Assembly (NCBI RefSeq): GCF_000006565.2
Contig: NC_031472.1
Span: 2,880,493 to 2,944,492 of the forward strand
DNA length: 64,000 nt
Reading direction: 5' to 3'
From: Toxoplasma gondii ME49
Taxonomy: Eukaryota; Apicomplexa; Conoidasida; Eucoccidiorida; Sarcocystidae
The position numbers and the translations under genes were made by a program. Within the stretch, counting starts at the first letter, position 1, and every line of letters begins with the position of its first letter. Below, one piece after another: positions 22,523-35,555 of the stretch. The notes beneath the pieces are model-generated. The model worked only from the letters and a program-made list of their open reading frames with translations. It did no database searches and was not told the origin of the DNA.

Positions 22523-25500
22523 CTAGCTGAGTTGTTTCAACTGACCGTTCCTCGCTCGCGTTGCATGCTTACTGCTTCGAGAAGAAATCGCGCGCTGGGA
22601 AAGACACGTTTCTTCTGTCTTGGAGTGCGAGGCAGTCCTGTCGTCGTAGGTGGGCTCTTCTAGGGACCCGAAGGGACCAGCGACTTCCTCGCCTGAGAGG
22701 TCCAGGCCATCCATTCCACGTGTGGAGAAGGCCTGACGGAAGCGATAGACGCAGCTCGCGACCGCGCGTCCTCGAGCGTCGTCGCTGGACCAACAAATCA
22801 CGGCGTCTCGAACGTTCTCCGTGACAGGGTGGCCATTGAGAGTCTCCAGAAGAGGACATGCGAGCATACAGAAGCCCTCGAGCTAACAAAAGAACAGGAA
22901 GAAACGCGGGGAGGAAATGGAGAGGAAAAACGACACCAGGCGAGAGAGTCAGACCTACCAGAGGGCTGGTGCATAGTATGGGGGCCAAGGAGCTTTGCCT
23001 AGTTACCAGCCTCTAGTGTGATGAACCGTTTCAGCACTCTCGGGGCGTTGGTGGCTTTGCGTCTACCGCGAGGCATGACTCTTCCGAGCACAGAAGGTAC
23101 GACGTGGACAATACGGGAGAGCGGGGGGGAGGGGGGGCTCGGACCTCGAACAGGCGAGGTGTGGAAGGAGAGAAAAGGAGATACAAAGTCCCATTTCCAT
23201 GCACACGCAGTTACACTTACAACGATATCCTTCCCACACATGGCCAAAAGCGTAGGCTGGAGGCGAGATCGAGCTCACATGAGGCAGGCGCCGCAATTGG
23301 AAGAAGAGTGGAAAAAAAATTTGGAATGGCACCCGAACATCCCATAGACCAGAGCTCTGTAGACGGAGCTGCGGTTCGAAGTACGTTTTTCGAATGCTAA
23401 GAAAACGACTCTGCATCCATCTTGAGAGCACGCCGGCGCCCACGTGGTACAACACCCGAAGGACAGACGAAAAAACAAGCCTGTCTCGGCATCGATACAT
23501 ACACTTTCACGAAAGACTTTGAGAAAACAAGATTTTTTCAGACGCACCACGACATTTCCTTGGAGTGGATGACTTTCCACAGGGTTGTCTCGCACGTCCA
23601 GCTCCTTCAGTTTCTCCAGCGTGACCAAAGCTGCTAGCCCTCTCAGGTCCCTAAACAACAGACACATTTCAGTTCCCTTTGCTTCCAGATGAGATCGGAG
23701 ACAGAAACGAGTAGGCTTTTCGGCGACAGAGAGTCACGCTGCCGCGCTCTCGGGGATCGAAGAGAAACGCCAGAGACTTGCAGGAACAAGGTTTCTGACG
23801 ACCCTCTGGGAAACGGCAAACAGAACAGACGAGACTCTGAAGGCACACGAAACTAGAGAGAGAAACACGGGAGCATACACCGGCGACGGAAGGCGAAAAA
23901 GCTGGTTTCGACAACCAGCACATACGACCAGATTTCGCAGGTCCGAAAAAAGCAAAGTGTCATCGTACTTGAACGTTCCATGATACCAGTTTCATTTCTA
24001 CAGTCACCGACAAATGCCTGCATCCATGCCTACAAATACGTATTTATATATACACGTTCATACAAATATATATATATATGTACTTGTTTATATCTTTATC
24101 TCTCTCTGTCTCTACGCATATATATATCCCGATACACGTATCTGTTCATGTCTCTCTCGTCCGGCATTTTCGTCGGCGGGGGGGGGGGCGCCCGCATTGC
24201 TCTGTATGAAGCCTGCATAAGTCGTAGCATCTATCCCTTCCGACACAGCCTCACAGTTTCTTGTGAAGTCGCTGACAGCTAGTCTGCAGAAAACGGAATT
24301 AAGGACCAGCGCAGGTGACTCACGGAATATCATTTCGAGAGACATCCAGGCGTTCCAGAGTGCGGTGGAGAGGCGTCCGTCCCAGCCCGCTGAAAACAAA
24401 GGCAGCGATTCAGAAGTCCGTCGAGAGCAGTCAACGCGACATCGGGGAGGGACACTGGATACGCCTCGAGAACCGAAAGAAATACACCCTTCGTCCTGTT
24501 AAATGGGAATCCCCTTTTCCACGCAGTAGCCGAAAACCAATACCGACTTCGTCCGCCGAGCTCTGCCCACACAGACATATCGGTGAGGTGTCAATAGCGA
24601 CGAAGCCTAACATACCAACATGCTGGTCTATCACACATGCGCACACCGCCGACCTTTATGCTAGACAGGCTTCTTTGTAAATTTCTTCTGGGAAGTATAT
24701 TTTATACCGCGCGTTGGACGACGGGCTTATATCTATTCAAGGTCTTTGCCTCCCGGATCCGTCTCTTGAGAAGACTCGGTGCGTAAATCACTACGTACTT
24801 CCACAGAGAATGTCGAGGTGTATCTGCAGACGTCCACAAGGACGCGAGACACCCTGAGGTTCGAGGACCTCTCGCTCTTACTTGATGTCTCTCAAACGAT
24901 TTTGGTAGAGAGAGAGCTCGCGCAACTCGAACTGCGTTTCGAAGTTTATGACTTGCGCCAGAATGTTCTCACTGACGTCTAGGCGGGCAAGACACGGGAA
25001 GGTTAAGAGCTTCCCGTCCAGTTGCCGAAGCAGATTTCCACGGAGAATGAGCTCTTCGACCGACTCCAGTCCAAGTTCCGCAATCTCCCCGAGCGACACA
25101 GACAACTGAATGACAGTGGCGACAAGGGAAGGAATGCGCAGGCCACAGACGGCAATTCACATTCACGATCTTCAGATTCGACAGCCCACCTCGAACGCAC
25201 TCTTCATAATCCAACATACGACAAGGCCTACAAACACACATGGTTCTCCATACCAAATTATCGACAACGGCATGCATCCACATGCGCACACATGCTCACC
25301 TCACACATGTAGAGTATGCACTTAAATACATACACATGTACACCTTGTAGACATATAGTATGCTTATATATATATATATACATATAGTTATATATATATA
25401 TATATAGTATAAACCTATATATATATATATATATTTATATATACCACATGATGCATGAATTCTGAGACAGAGTAGAAAAACTGCATTCAGGCCTTCTAAT

Positions 25501-26240
25501 TAGAAGAGGAGACTCACTGACAAACATTTCCGACACACGACGAGTTGGCGAAGACATTAAAACGAGGAGATGAAACAAACACTGCATGCACCAACTGCTA
25601 GGCCACCCAAGTTGCCTCGCAAGTTCCCGCGAGAAAGGAGCCCGCGTCCGCGTCTATAGTGTTTATAAAACGAACCTCCTCTACGAAGATGTGCGTTTCA
25701 CTTTTGGAAAACCTAAAAAAACTCGGGAGAGTTTTTGCACGGATGAGACAGAGACCACTGGCCTCACGCCACCAAAGTCGCTTCCACTCTTCATTCCATA
25801 TGCATGGCCCTATCTGAGCCAAGGATCAATTTCTGCCTATTTGTATCCCTACCCACATATGCACCTGCATGTATGTACTCTTACATATACCGATATATAC
25901 ATATTTATACCTACATATACCTATATATACACATCTATATCTATAGATAGTATATATATATATATATATATATCAGCATGAATGCGGGAGACTAGCACGC
26001 GGTCAGACTTACTTTTCGGATGTTGTTTTGAGAAAGATCGAGGACCTTGACTCCTTTTATTTTCTTTGGAACGGCGGCGAGAAGAAGCCCCGTGAGTTTC
26101 TCTCTTGTTAGCACAGGCCCTAAGTCAATGCATGCAGCCTCGAAAATACCGGTACTTCCCCAGCGTGGGTGGCTGGAAGCTGACACGGTTCGCCCGCCAT
26201 GTTCCCGTCGAGGAACGGGATTCTTTTGCTTTGAATCCAT
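22523..26240 (-). CDS. Leucine-rich-repeat protein, SDS22-like
   Basis: Five phase-matched exons on the minus strand: 26240-26013, 25105-24882, 24389-24324, 23650-23548 and 22882-22523, giving 326 residues. LRR cores are plain: VKVLDLSQNNI, VEELILRGNLL, LARLDVSENIL, LRELSLYQNRL, LERLDVSRNDI and LKELDVRDNPV, about 22-25 residues apart. The array ends in a typical C-terminal cap, CPLLETLNGHPVTE. A disordered, Ser/Arg-rich tail of about 80 residues follows. This SDS22/U2A'/dynein-LC1 type of LRR is a protein-binding scaffold; in cilia and flagella many such proteins sit on the axoneme, while others regulate phosphatase PP1. Nothing here decides between these. The start is the first ATG in the frame of exon 1; an in-frame GTG four codons upstream is ignored. 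Introns carry (TA)n tracts. Confidence 0.85.
24178..24188. repeat. Poly-G tract in LRR gene intron
   Basis: Eleven consecutive G residues within the intron between exons 3 and 4; a likely length-variable site. Confidence 0.9.
25365..25442. repeat. (TA)n microsatellite in intron
   Basis: Several TA runs broken by CATATAGT and CC lie in intron 1 of the LRR gene. A second TA tract lies at about 25947-25972 in the same intron. Confidence 0.9.
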
Positions 26241-28345
26241 AAGTGAAATCACGAGAAAACTCCGAGGAAAGTACCCCGAGTTTACAAGTACAGACAGCTT
26301 CCTTCAGCTGTACAAATAAGTGAGAACACCGTTAAAAAGGACAGGGAGACAGGGTAGCAAATCCGAAATCCGGAAGCTCAGATTTCCGTCTTTCAACTCT
26401 TCGTGTACTACTACCGCCTTCGGAGAAAAAACGGAACTCTTTGAGCGTTCCAATCGTCCTTTTCCAGTACATGCAGGGCTATTCACACCCTGGTTGAATA
26501 CTCCCAGGATAGATCCGACAATGACATGACTGAAAAGTACAGATGAGGTTTGAATCTTGCCCACTGAAGGAACATCTCTGAATATGCGAAAAGAACTCGA
26601 GATAGAACACTCCGCAGCAGACATTTAGTATGAATGCGGTGTAAAGCTCGACCTTGTGCCTTGAATGACGGATCGGAAGAGAGCGGATCCAAAGGCTCGA
26701 CGGAAATTTAGACGAAGAAACCGCTTTTGCCAGATACGCTCGGCAAGAAAATGTTTACCTGTCAGCCCGTTCACACGAGCGTCGGCAACGCGCAAGGGTC
26801 TCGAAAAGTGGCTTGTCCATGGGGCTAGCAGGGATCGGTGGGGAATTTTGCGAACTCAGCCTCTTGAAAACACGCCTTTTTGATGGAAAACAGAAAACCT
26901 CCATCTATAAGGATTACTTGCAAAAGTGTAATGCTTTGACTGCGAAGAATGACCTTTTGGTTCCCGCAAGCAACGACAAGAGTTGCTGAAGGCGTACAAC
27001 ACCTTCCACGACGACGGAAAAAGACCCTCGAGGCGAGACGATTTCCCGCGGTATGACAAGAAAGAAAGGTCCAAGAACGTTCGAGACAAGCACGAAAGCG
27101 GAAAAATTTAGTTTCCTGCAAGATCCATAAGCTGAGTCAAGAACCTGTGTCCTGCCATATGCAGACACGGTGAGTCCCAGTCATCGTGTTTTGCCTCTCA
27201 GACACCCCGGGCAGAAACAGGAGTTCTTTTTTGAACAGTCGAGGCCGTCGACTTCTTTCGTTTTCTATACTATTAAAGAACTATTTCAACGGATCCTCTT
27301 TCTAGTGGAGGCGACTTGCTGGTGGAGAACAAGGGGCCAGATGGGATGTCTCGATGTGGCGCGTGCCGGCCGCCTAGATGCATTCTTCCGCGCATGTGCT
27401 CTTTCTGCCAAGACTAAACCGTATTCGCTTCCAATTCCCCATTCGTGTTTTCTATAGAAGATTCTTTCCTCTCCTAAAATCCACATTAACCGACATCGCT
27501 TGTTTCTGTGTACGAGGAAGCATGCTTCCGTTTGTGGCGGCAACCCAGTACCTTGTCCGTGGGAGACATGCGAAAAATTATCGTCTGCTGGCTGTTTAGT
27601 CGTTTTCTTCGTTTCCTCCAAGCTGGAAAGGCTGTTCTTCCCTGTTTTTCAGATGTTTTAGAACGGACACCGCCCCCTGGTGGAGCTCTTTTTCGCCACA
27701 CAACCCACGTTGGAGAAAGCAATCACTGTGCGTGCGAAGGTATTTTCCTCGTAACCACGACGAGCGTGAAACTGCACGGCTGCGTTGCTGAAACGGCTAC
27801 AAAGTAGAACGCGAAAAAACTGCATCGTCGGGCCACACAGAGACTCAGCAAACGATCCGTTAACCTTTCCTGTTCATTACGTACTCAGGGCGTGCAATAT
27901 CCAGATAACCACCGAAGCTTGACTCCGTGGTAAACAGTATAAAATGGGATTCCTGGGTCAGTTGCAACTGCTGAGAGAAATGAACCGCCAAAACCCTCAC
28001 CAGCCCTACTCGTAGCGTGGGTGCTTCGAGATCAGACTAACGGGGTCCTTAAGGGGGATTTGTTGAGGCAGTTATCGTGCAATCAGGACTCAGGCCGGCG
28101 AACAGCGATCAAGGTTGAAGGGGACGAGTTTCAGTGTCCGTGAATGAACCGTGAGCACATTCACATCATAGGGGAATAGGCTACTGTGAGAGAAGATGTG
28201 ACCATCTGAGGAAAAAGTTGTTTTAAGAGCAGATGTGATAGTCAGATAAGCCGTAAGTGGTAACTGAGGGAGACGCACGCTGATTCCTCGGGAAAGCGGC
28301 CACAAGATACATATGAAAAATGTGGTACGATTCATCTACAACACA
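26241..28345. other. Intergenic between LRR and EFCAB10-like genes
   Basis: No supported gene. It should hold the LRR promoter on the left. An acceptor-led open stretch on the minus strand near 27785-27600 could be a further 3' exon of the EFCAB10-like gene, but its protein has no recognisable feature and I left it out. Confidence 0.45.
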
Positions 28346-31073
28346 TCATACCTCGTAATCAGCCTCTATCTGAAACCACTACACGCCACTTGCTGAAAAC
28401 GTGTCAAGTAAGTGTTGTGGATGATTGAGATGGACAGACAATTTCTTTGCATGCTCAGGAACAATAGGAAAAAACCGGTTCTTTGCCTCGTTAGGCCGTT
28501 GTTTCACGCGGTGGACTCTCAGGTGCGACGTAGTAATACGCACCTATTTGACGTTTCATCGTTCTGCAGAAAAGCTTCTTGTCCACATCTCGGGACACTG
28601 TCGGACCGAGCGTTCCGCGTGACTGCACGAAAGGCAGAGACAACAAGTGCCAGCAATATGAGAATACCTGTGTTCTGCAATTTCCTAAACAGGGCAATCG
28701 CGATGTGGCCGCCAACTGAGTGCGGTTGTATTGCTAGGCTTTCTTTTACAAAACACGGACCTTGAAGCCTACGCCTGTTGCATCTTCTGGTAAGGAGAAT
28801 CGGTTGATCTCTGCAAACAGCAAAGAGTGTCACACACTTCTTTGTCGAGGTAGAAGAAACTCGAGTTCGAATCAACGCTGCAGCTTTTAAAATAAGCATA
28901 TGGAACATAAACAACGTGCTCGAGTATTCGAATACGTTATTTTTGCGTGATTCCATGCTTTTGAGAGATTCACAGAGAAGGAATCTTGCACTCTTGGCCT
29001 GAAGTACTACGCGGTGGAAATTCAGGAAAACGCCCGCCAACAAGTTCACAGGAGTAGGGACTACACATGTCTCAGGCGCAAGATTGAAACAAACGGGAGT
29101 ATTAGTTTTTTTCCTGCAGAACGGAAGGCTACCCTTCAGCAGCTGTTGCGCAGGAATTGCGTGCTGGCCTGCTCCCGCGAGCATGTTGAAATAAACGGCG
29201 AGGTCTCGGTCTGTAAAGATTCCCAGGTCATCGATGTCAGCCTCTGGCCCCTCGTCTCGTGCTGTACTCGCTTCATACGAGTCGTTTTCCTCTTGTTTCC
29301 TTCGAGTTTCCTCTGCCTGCATCTCTTGTTGTCTGTGGATCTCCTTCAACTGCTGCAAGATATATTCTCTGGCGTTCTCCGGCTTGTCATAGTATAACCG
29401 CGACAGTAGGTTCTGACGAGCGCACGCGCATATCTCTTGCATGCATCCATTGATATAATCTTGTACGTGAACCTATTTACCACTACATTCATGTGCGTGC
29501 ACGAACAGCGTTGATCCATGCATTCGCGCAGCAGCTGAGATGTAGACCGGAATTCAGGGATCTAGGAGAGAACATCGTGACAGTTACATCACCACCAGAG
29601 TAACGAAAGTGTACTTTCCGCTCCTCGGAACAAAGACTGTGAGAGCATGTGGAGATATTTATTTGTTAGCGGCGGGATCGGCGAAATCTCGAAGAAGGAT
29701 TTTGTCCACGTATTCACCAAATTATAGCTGCCTACATGAAAAACATCTGCATCTGTACAACGGGTACAGACACATGCGATACATCCCCTGCACAGGGGGT
29801 ATGATTCAAAAACTGCATTCGAATAGACTTGAAACAGTTTGATGATTACATCTGAGGTTGTCGTAGTTCCCTGCGTCCGTGCACACTTCATAAGCCGTGA
29901 CCAACTAACATTTCCCCTTTCCCCACCTGAGAAATCCATTCAAACCTGATCTGCTGAGTCACAGCCCTACCTTGAAGAGGCGATGTATACAGTGTTCCTG
30001 AAGATACTGGAGCGCGGCGTGTCTCGTATTATCTGTTGCCCCCAAACGTTCTGATTTTACTTCTTGTCGCAAAATTGGGGGAGGAGCTACACGCACGGCG
30101 AAGTCAGAGAGAGTTGCTTGTGATCTGCTCTACCCGGTCGAGCTTTCATCCTCCCATGATTTCTTGGGTGTGGTTCGACGTACACACAGAAGCATTACGT
30201 AGCTCTCTTTCACTGGCTACAGGGTATTCTACATCAAGAAACATCTACAAAAACCTACGTCCTACGTAGAACTCACAACGAAAACGAGACTTTCTCTTAC
30301 CGAAACATGCACTGTCTAAAGAAGACGTCACACTAGCAGAATCCCCCTTTACTCAGTCTGATAAGCAGTTGTTGCCAAATAGGAGACTAAAGCCACGCAG
30401 CAGGAAAGCACAAGCGTGCAAAAGAGGAGCCCAGGTTACCCTGGCTATCACTGTTCTACTGACACGCGATGTTCTAAAGATTCTATTTTTACAATAATTA
30501 TCGTCTTCACGATGCTTTGCTCACACAATAGAACCTGGATCCGATAAACAAAGACCTTGAAGATATAGACCAACAATCCAACTCGTAGTATTCACCCCTA
30601 GAACAAGGTCGTTTATATGAACCTATGAATCTCGGTCAGGCATCTCGCTTGAGACACACGACCCACCTTTGTAATACATCACCACACACACAATTGAGAC
30701 TCTCTTCCTAAGTGAAAGTTCAAGAGCAAACGAACACAAATGGAGTCACCTTTCCCCTCCGATTTTCCTTAGAAAACAAGCATGCTCGTTTCTCTTTTCC
30801 AGCTCGCCTGGAATCCAGATCATGGTGTCACAAGAAGCAGGGCACTATCCAGCTTCAGAGCATTGCACAAACAGTGATCTTTCAGTTCTTGTTTTCTTTC
30901 GAACCTGCGGCCACTTGAGACCTTAAAGTCTGTCGAGCTTTCCAGCCTCGATACAGCGCCTGCAGAAGGATTGCCAGTCTCTCGAGGTTTTCCTCGTCGA
31001 TTTCGTTTTGGACGCATGCCTCTTCTTCTATTTGAGGCGAAAAGCCTTTCATCACCTTGCCCGCCTTCACCAT
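28346..31073 (-). CDS. IQ-motif and DPY-30/RIIa-fold protein, EFCAB10-like
   Basis: Five minus-strand exons with matching phases: 31073-30905, 30032-29971, 29412-29133, 28810-28761 and 28369-28346, giving 194 residues. The start lies in a CAAAATGG context, a strong coccidian initiation site. An IQ motif (LQALYRGWKAR, about residues 38-48) suggests calmodulin or myosin-light-chain-like binding. It is followed by a DPY-30/RIIa dimerisation-like segment built across two exons: ALQYLQEHCIHRLFK, then NLLSRLYYDKPENAREYILQ. An acidic linker and an EF-hand-like region (FTDRDLAVYFNMLAG...QQLLKEINRF) lacking good calcium ligands complete it. This order apart from the IQ resembles EFCAB10 and other R2D2 proteins of radial spokes and cilia. 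The last exon is tentative: it may instead splice onward after 28352. Confidence 0.75.
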
Positions 31074-33585
31074 TTTGACAGAGAAATACAGGAAGGCTCT
31101 CCACCTGCTTCTTTCTATCCAGAAGAAACGTTGGCGAACAAGGAAGGCGTGATCAGTGACAGGCAGGCATATCTGTCCTGTGCATGAAAAGAAGCATCTT
31201 CACACCGGTCTTCACTTCTTCCGGCTCCTGAGAATTGTTTCTCTCTCGAGTTTATCGCATCCCCCTTGCTCTTCGATTACTCCCCGTTCAACCGCCGGTC
31301 TTCTCGCAAGGCTTTCACCTTTTCTATCCTGCAACCTTGTTTGATCTTGACTACATTAGCGACAGCAGCACCCTGCTGTGCAGCCTGTGTTTGCAGCCGT
31401 CCAATGACAACGTAAACTGTCAGCAAGGCGGTTTAGAAATTTGTGCGACTTGTGCCGGGGCGTCTTCCTGGCAACCCGTGCTCCTTTGGTTCGATATCGA
31501 CACGCCCAGAGAGTCGCATGCATCGAAAAGTTGTGCTTGATTAAGGGCACAAAGAGTTCCGTCGAAGCAGAACATCCAGATCGTGCTTTTGAAGCGAAGC
31601 GTTCTCTCCGCTAAGCACTCTTTTTTCCACGTGGACCACGCGTGTACCCCGGGCTGATCGGAAAGACCACAGAGAAGTAAAAGAGAACGACCACTGTACC
31701 ACCGACGATCTTTCAAGCGCGTGAAAGGAATACGACTCGTGAATTGTGCCCTGCAGTGGCGTTCGCAATAAGAGGCATGTTCTTCTGTTTGAACAGGGCG
31801 GTAAAAAACACCCGCACATCGGTGGCTACATAAAGAGCCGTAAAACGTCTGCAGAAGGGTCCTGTTCCTTGACCCAAAACTTTTCACTACTCTTTCATCG
31901 TTGTTTCACCACACGCATGACCTGTGTGTGTAGCAAAAAGCCGAGGAATCACGTATGATGTTGAAGGAAGGAGGTTTGGGCTGAATGTAACGCTCAGAAA
32001 CTCGTTTGTCTTCATAGTTATACATGTCCGAGGAAGAACGCAGTGGCTATGCCAAGTATATGTGCGGCCAAATAAGAAATCAACGCTGTCGTCACAACTG
32101 TTGAAGTCAGAAATGCCCGTTCTTGTCTGTGAATCTGCAGTGTCAAAGCAAGTCTCGTGAAGCACCGTTTCTTTTCGAGTTGCCTTGAGAAACAAAGAGA
32201 GCACGCGGACAAATGCGCATTGTTGGAAAAGTTGCCGCTCCTGCCTCACTCAGAAACGAAACGCGCAAGTGTACGGAACAGCGTGTTGTAGCATGCATCC
32301 TGCTAAATTCACGTCATGTTGCTGCTTTTATAACTACATTTTGAACGCGGTTCTCGGCTTGACTTTCTGCTCAACTGTCCAATGTAAGTCTCGGATACGC
32401 CACAATCGAGATAGAGCTTTTGCGCGTTCGTCAGAGAGAAGAAAAATGCAGGAATGCCTCGTCTCGCTGGTTAGTTCCATTCTCGGAAGATCAGGTTCCG
32501 AGCAGAGAAAAGTACCGTCGAGGTTCATCAGAAATGACTTGCAGTCAGGTAACTTGACAGAAACGGAGATATCACCACCTCAATCTGCACTTCTCGTTTG
32601 CCACTGGGGTTCTGTTTTTCGTATCGCCTCTCGCCATCGGCCTGTCAGGCTGTCTCTGCCCTTCTTTCTTCGTTGCCTCTTGAGTCGATCTTCTCTGCGC
32701 CTCCCTCTCCAGTGGCCGTCTTTCTCCTCCTGCTCACTCTACATTCGTTCGCGGCTTCTCACTTTTCTGTGTCGACTTTGTAGGTCTGAAAGTCCCTCTC
32801 TGCTTGCGGAACTGCGCGATTATCCACTTCGCTTCTATTCGCACTGAAGGACTGCCGTTGAGAGCCTTTTTCTCGTCTCTTCTTCCATTTCCGCTCACTC
32901 GAGCCGACAGACTGGCATGCACTTTCTGTCTGTTAAGAAGCCAGCGATCAGTTTGCGCGACGCGGCCCGAGAGGCTCTGCTCTGGCAGCGCGCGCCGAAG
33001 ACGTAGCGTCCCCCTGCCTTGCTCAGCGACTCTTCATCTGAGGCATTTTCTCCCGCTATGCATGCGAGTGATGCCAGTGAGTCCTATTTCATACCTAGAA
33101 CGTGATGTGGAGCAGAAATGCAGACTGTCAGTGAGTTGATTGATGCGGTAGGAAACGCGAACGCCTCTGACGCAAAAAAGATTGATGTTTTCGTTTGCCA
33201 AACCTCGAAACGTTCTTGGTTTCTCACGGATGCAACACCGAGATGGCACGACAGAACGACTCTTATCGGTCGGCTTCTCTTTTGGACGGTAGGGTGGGCG
33301 CCCTTTCCTCGAATACGATTTTGGAGACAGGTTCCTCGTCTTCGTCTTTCGCGGAACGCGCGCAGAGAGCCGAGCCAGCCAGGCCTTCTCTCAGTTTCTT
33401 TGCGCGAGGAAACAGAAAAAAAGAGGAGACAAACGGACGGAAATCCTTGATGCTGCACAGAGGACCCTTCTCACACAGGGGATTCGTGACGGTGAGTCTC
33501 TACAAGAAATGAGGAAACATGTGCAAAGAACTCGGGAAGCTATACGTGAGAGAGTCGTCTGGCCACCGAGATCCAGGCGCCCTCT
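31074..33585. other. Intergenic, probable 5' region of EFCAB10-like gene and 3' region of FCBP gene
   Basis: No gene is firmly supported. The left part should hold the promoter of the gene starting at 31073. A plus-strand open stretch from an ATG at 33243 to a GTGAGT donor at 33493 looks exon-like, but no downstream partner or domain was found. A 220-codon plus frame at 32185-32847 is pyrimidine-rich in its second half and looks non-coding. Confidence 0.4.
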
Positions 33586-35523
33586 TCAGCATTTCACTTC
33601 GCCGCAATCGACAATCTGGACGTCTTGCTGCGAAAAAAAAGACACAAAAGAAAGGACGGCTCGAATTTCCGACAGCAGCACGCAGTTCCTCTCTCTCCAA
33701 CTTTTCCAAACTGTCTCGCTGGCTTCTTCCCCCTCGCATGCCTCGAGTTTACAAAGTTCATGTTCTTGAGAAACCACTCGCCCGGCTTCCGTCTCGCGCA
33801 TCTCGCGCCAGTTAAACGCATGCAAAGACCTACAACGCACCCTGCACCTGACGGCCTATCGCTGCTTCGCGGCCTCCTCTCTCATGACTTCTTACAACAC
33901 CCTCGCAATCCAATCCCCCCCCCCCCTCCTACGCCTGCTTTCTCCTCTCTCTGTGAACGCACCGCTCTCGTTCACTTTTTCATATTTCTTACACCATGCA
34001 TGCATATATACACACGAATATACATTAGCACACACATATATATACACACATATAAATATATAAATATATATAGATATATATACCTAGTCACCACGGATTC
34101 TGTTTTGTCTCTGTGGTTCCTCCTTGCTCGTGTTCGACGACACAGCGTTTTGTCGACTCTGTTTTGGAAGGAGACTTTTCCTTGCTTGTCATTTCCTCTT
34201 TTTACCTTCGGCCGATCGTTGCTCTTGTCGGTCTCCACGTCTTCCACTTCGTCGAGGACGTCCTGTCCCTCAACAACTTCGCCAAAGACAACATGTTTGC
34301 TGAAAAAGATGCATACACCGACACAAAAGGCGCCTCCCCTCTGCAAACGCTGGAAGTTCACCTTGCCCTCACTCGCGTTCCCCACCCAGACGCTCCGTTT
34401 ATGCAAGTCCACTCTGTCTCGACGCTTAACAGTCTACTTGGATACACCTGCTCACGTACAAGCGCATACAACTACACCGCGCCCCCCAGAGACGAACGCC
34501 TTGCAGGAGACTTTCTTCACCCCTCCAGCGCCGCCAACAAGTGCAGGCCTTGCTTCATCGCCGCGACACCGAAGTTCCTTTTCTCCCCTCAACCAAAGCG
34601 CCGTTCTTGCCACAAAGGTTCCACCCTGTTCCCGCGCATGCAGAGGCTTTTTTTTCGAAGAATAACTGCATTTACGCATTGCTGTGTGTACCCGTCGAGA
34701 TGCGGCGCAGGTCCGAAGGTGATGAAGAACTGCGACGAGTTCGTGTTCGGGCCGCAGTTCGCCATGGACAGCTGGCCTCTGCCTGTGTGCTGGTCGACGA
34801 ATTTCTCGTCTGTCACAAAAACAAAGAAGCACGATCCTCAAGGAACTCTGAAAGGTTGCCATTGGCCTCTCCACCGCCTCTTGTCTCTTCAGGCTCTGTC
34901 CATTGCCCTTTCCCCCTAATCAGGACAAGAGAAAACATGATTTCTTCTCGCCCGCGGCTCCCCGCTACTTCGTCTCTGTCGTGGAAAAGAGTCCACACAA
35001 CAGAACTCCGATTTCTCAAGTGACGCAGCTCTCACGGCATTGCGACAATAAAAATAAGTAACTGTCGCCGCCTCTACATTGCACTGATGGTTCGTCTTGG
35101 TGATGACTCTCGTCTTGCTTCTTCCGATCTCCTCACCGTTGAACTGAGGGCCGTAGATCGACTCTCCACCAGTGCCGTCGCCATTTGTGAAGTCTCCACC
35201 TTGCATCATGAATCCGGGGATGACTCGGTGGAAAAGCGAATTCTTAAAGCACAAAGGCTTGCCCTTCTTTCCTTCACCCTTCTCTCCTGCACAGAACGCA
35301 GACGCCTTTTGTGTCAAATGTTCTACACTCTCAAGGACGCCTGCCCACTCAAACCTACCATCAAACTCGCATCTACTCTTGATCAACTCACCAATGCACC
35401 CACCAATACATATATATATATATAATAATATATATATATATATACATGAATAGGCATACACTTACGCAGACAAAAACAACAGATTTACACATAGATACAC
35501 ACATGCACATAGATGTGGACAAG

Positions 35524-35555
<32 letters not shown>

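Noticed and set aside
23940..23990. LRR-looking fragment (LLFSDLRNL) on the minus strand
   Set aside because: No acceptor gives the right phase, and the flanking LRR exons join perfectly without it.
27600..27785. Possible last exon of the EFCAB10-like gene
   Set aside because: Acceptor and phase fit, but the protein has no recognisable feature and the shorter ending at 28346 is equally valid.
28861..28884. GAGTTCGAATC considered as a tRNA T arm
   Set aside because: No matching acceptor, D or anticodon stems can be drawn around it.
33243..33492. Plus-strand exon-like stretch ending at GTGAGT
   Set aside because: No continuation exon or recognisable protein; it lies in the probable 3' untranslated region of the immunophilin gene.
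33625..34665. 346-codon plus-strand open frame
   Set aside because: It runs across exons and introns of the minus-strand immunophilin gene, whose exons are certain from domain sequence; it includes poly-C and TA repeats.
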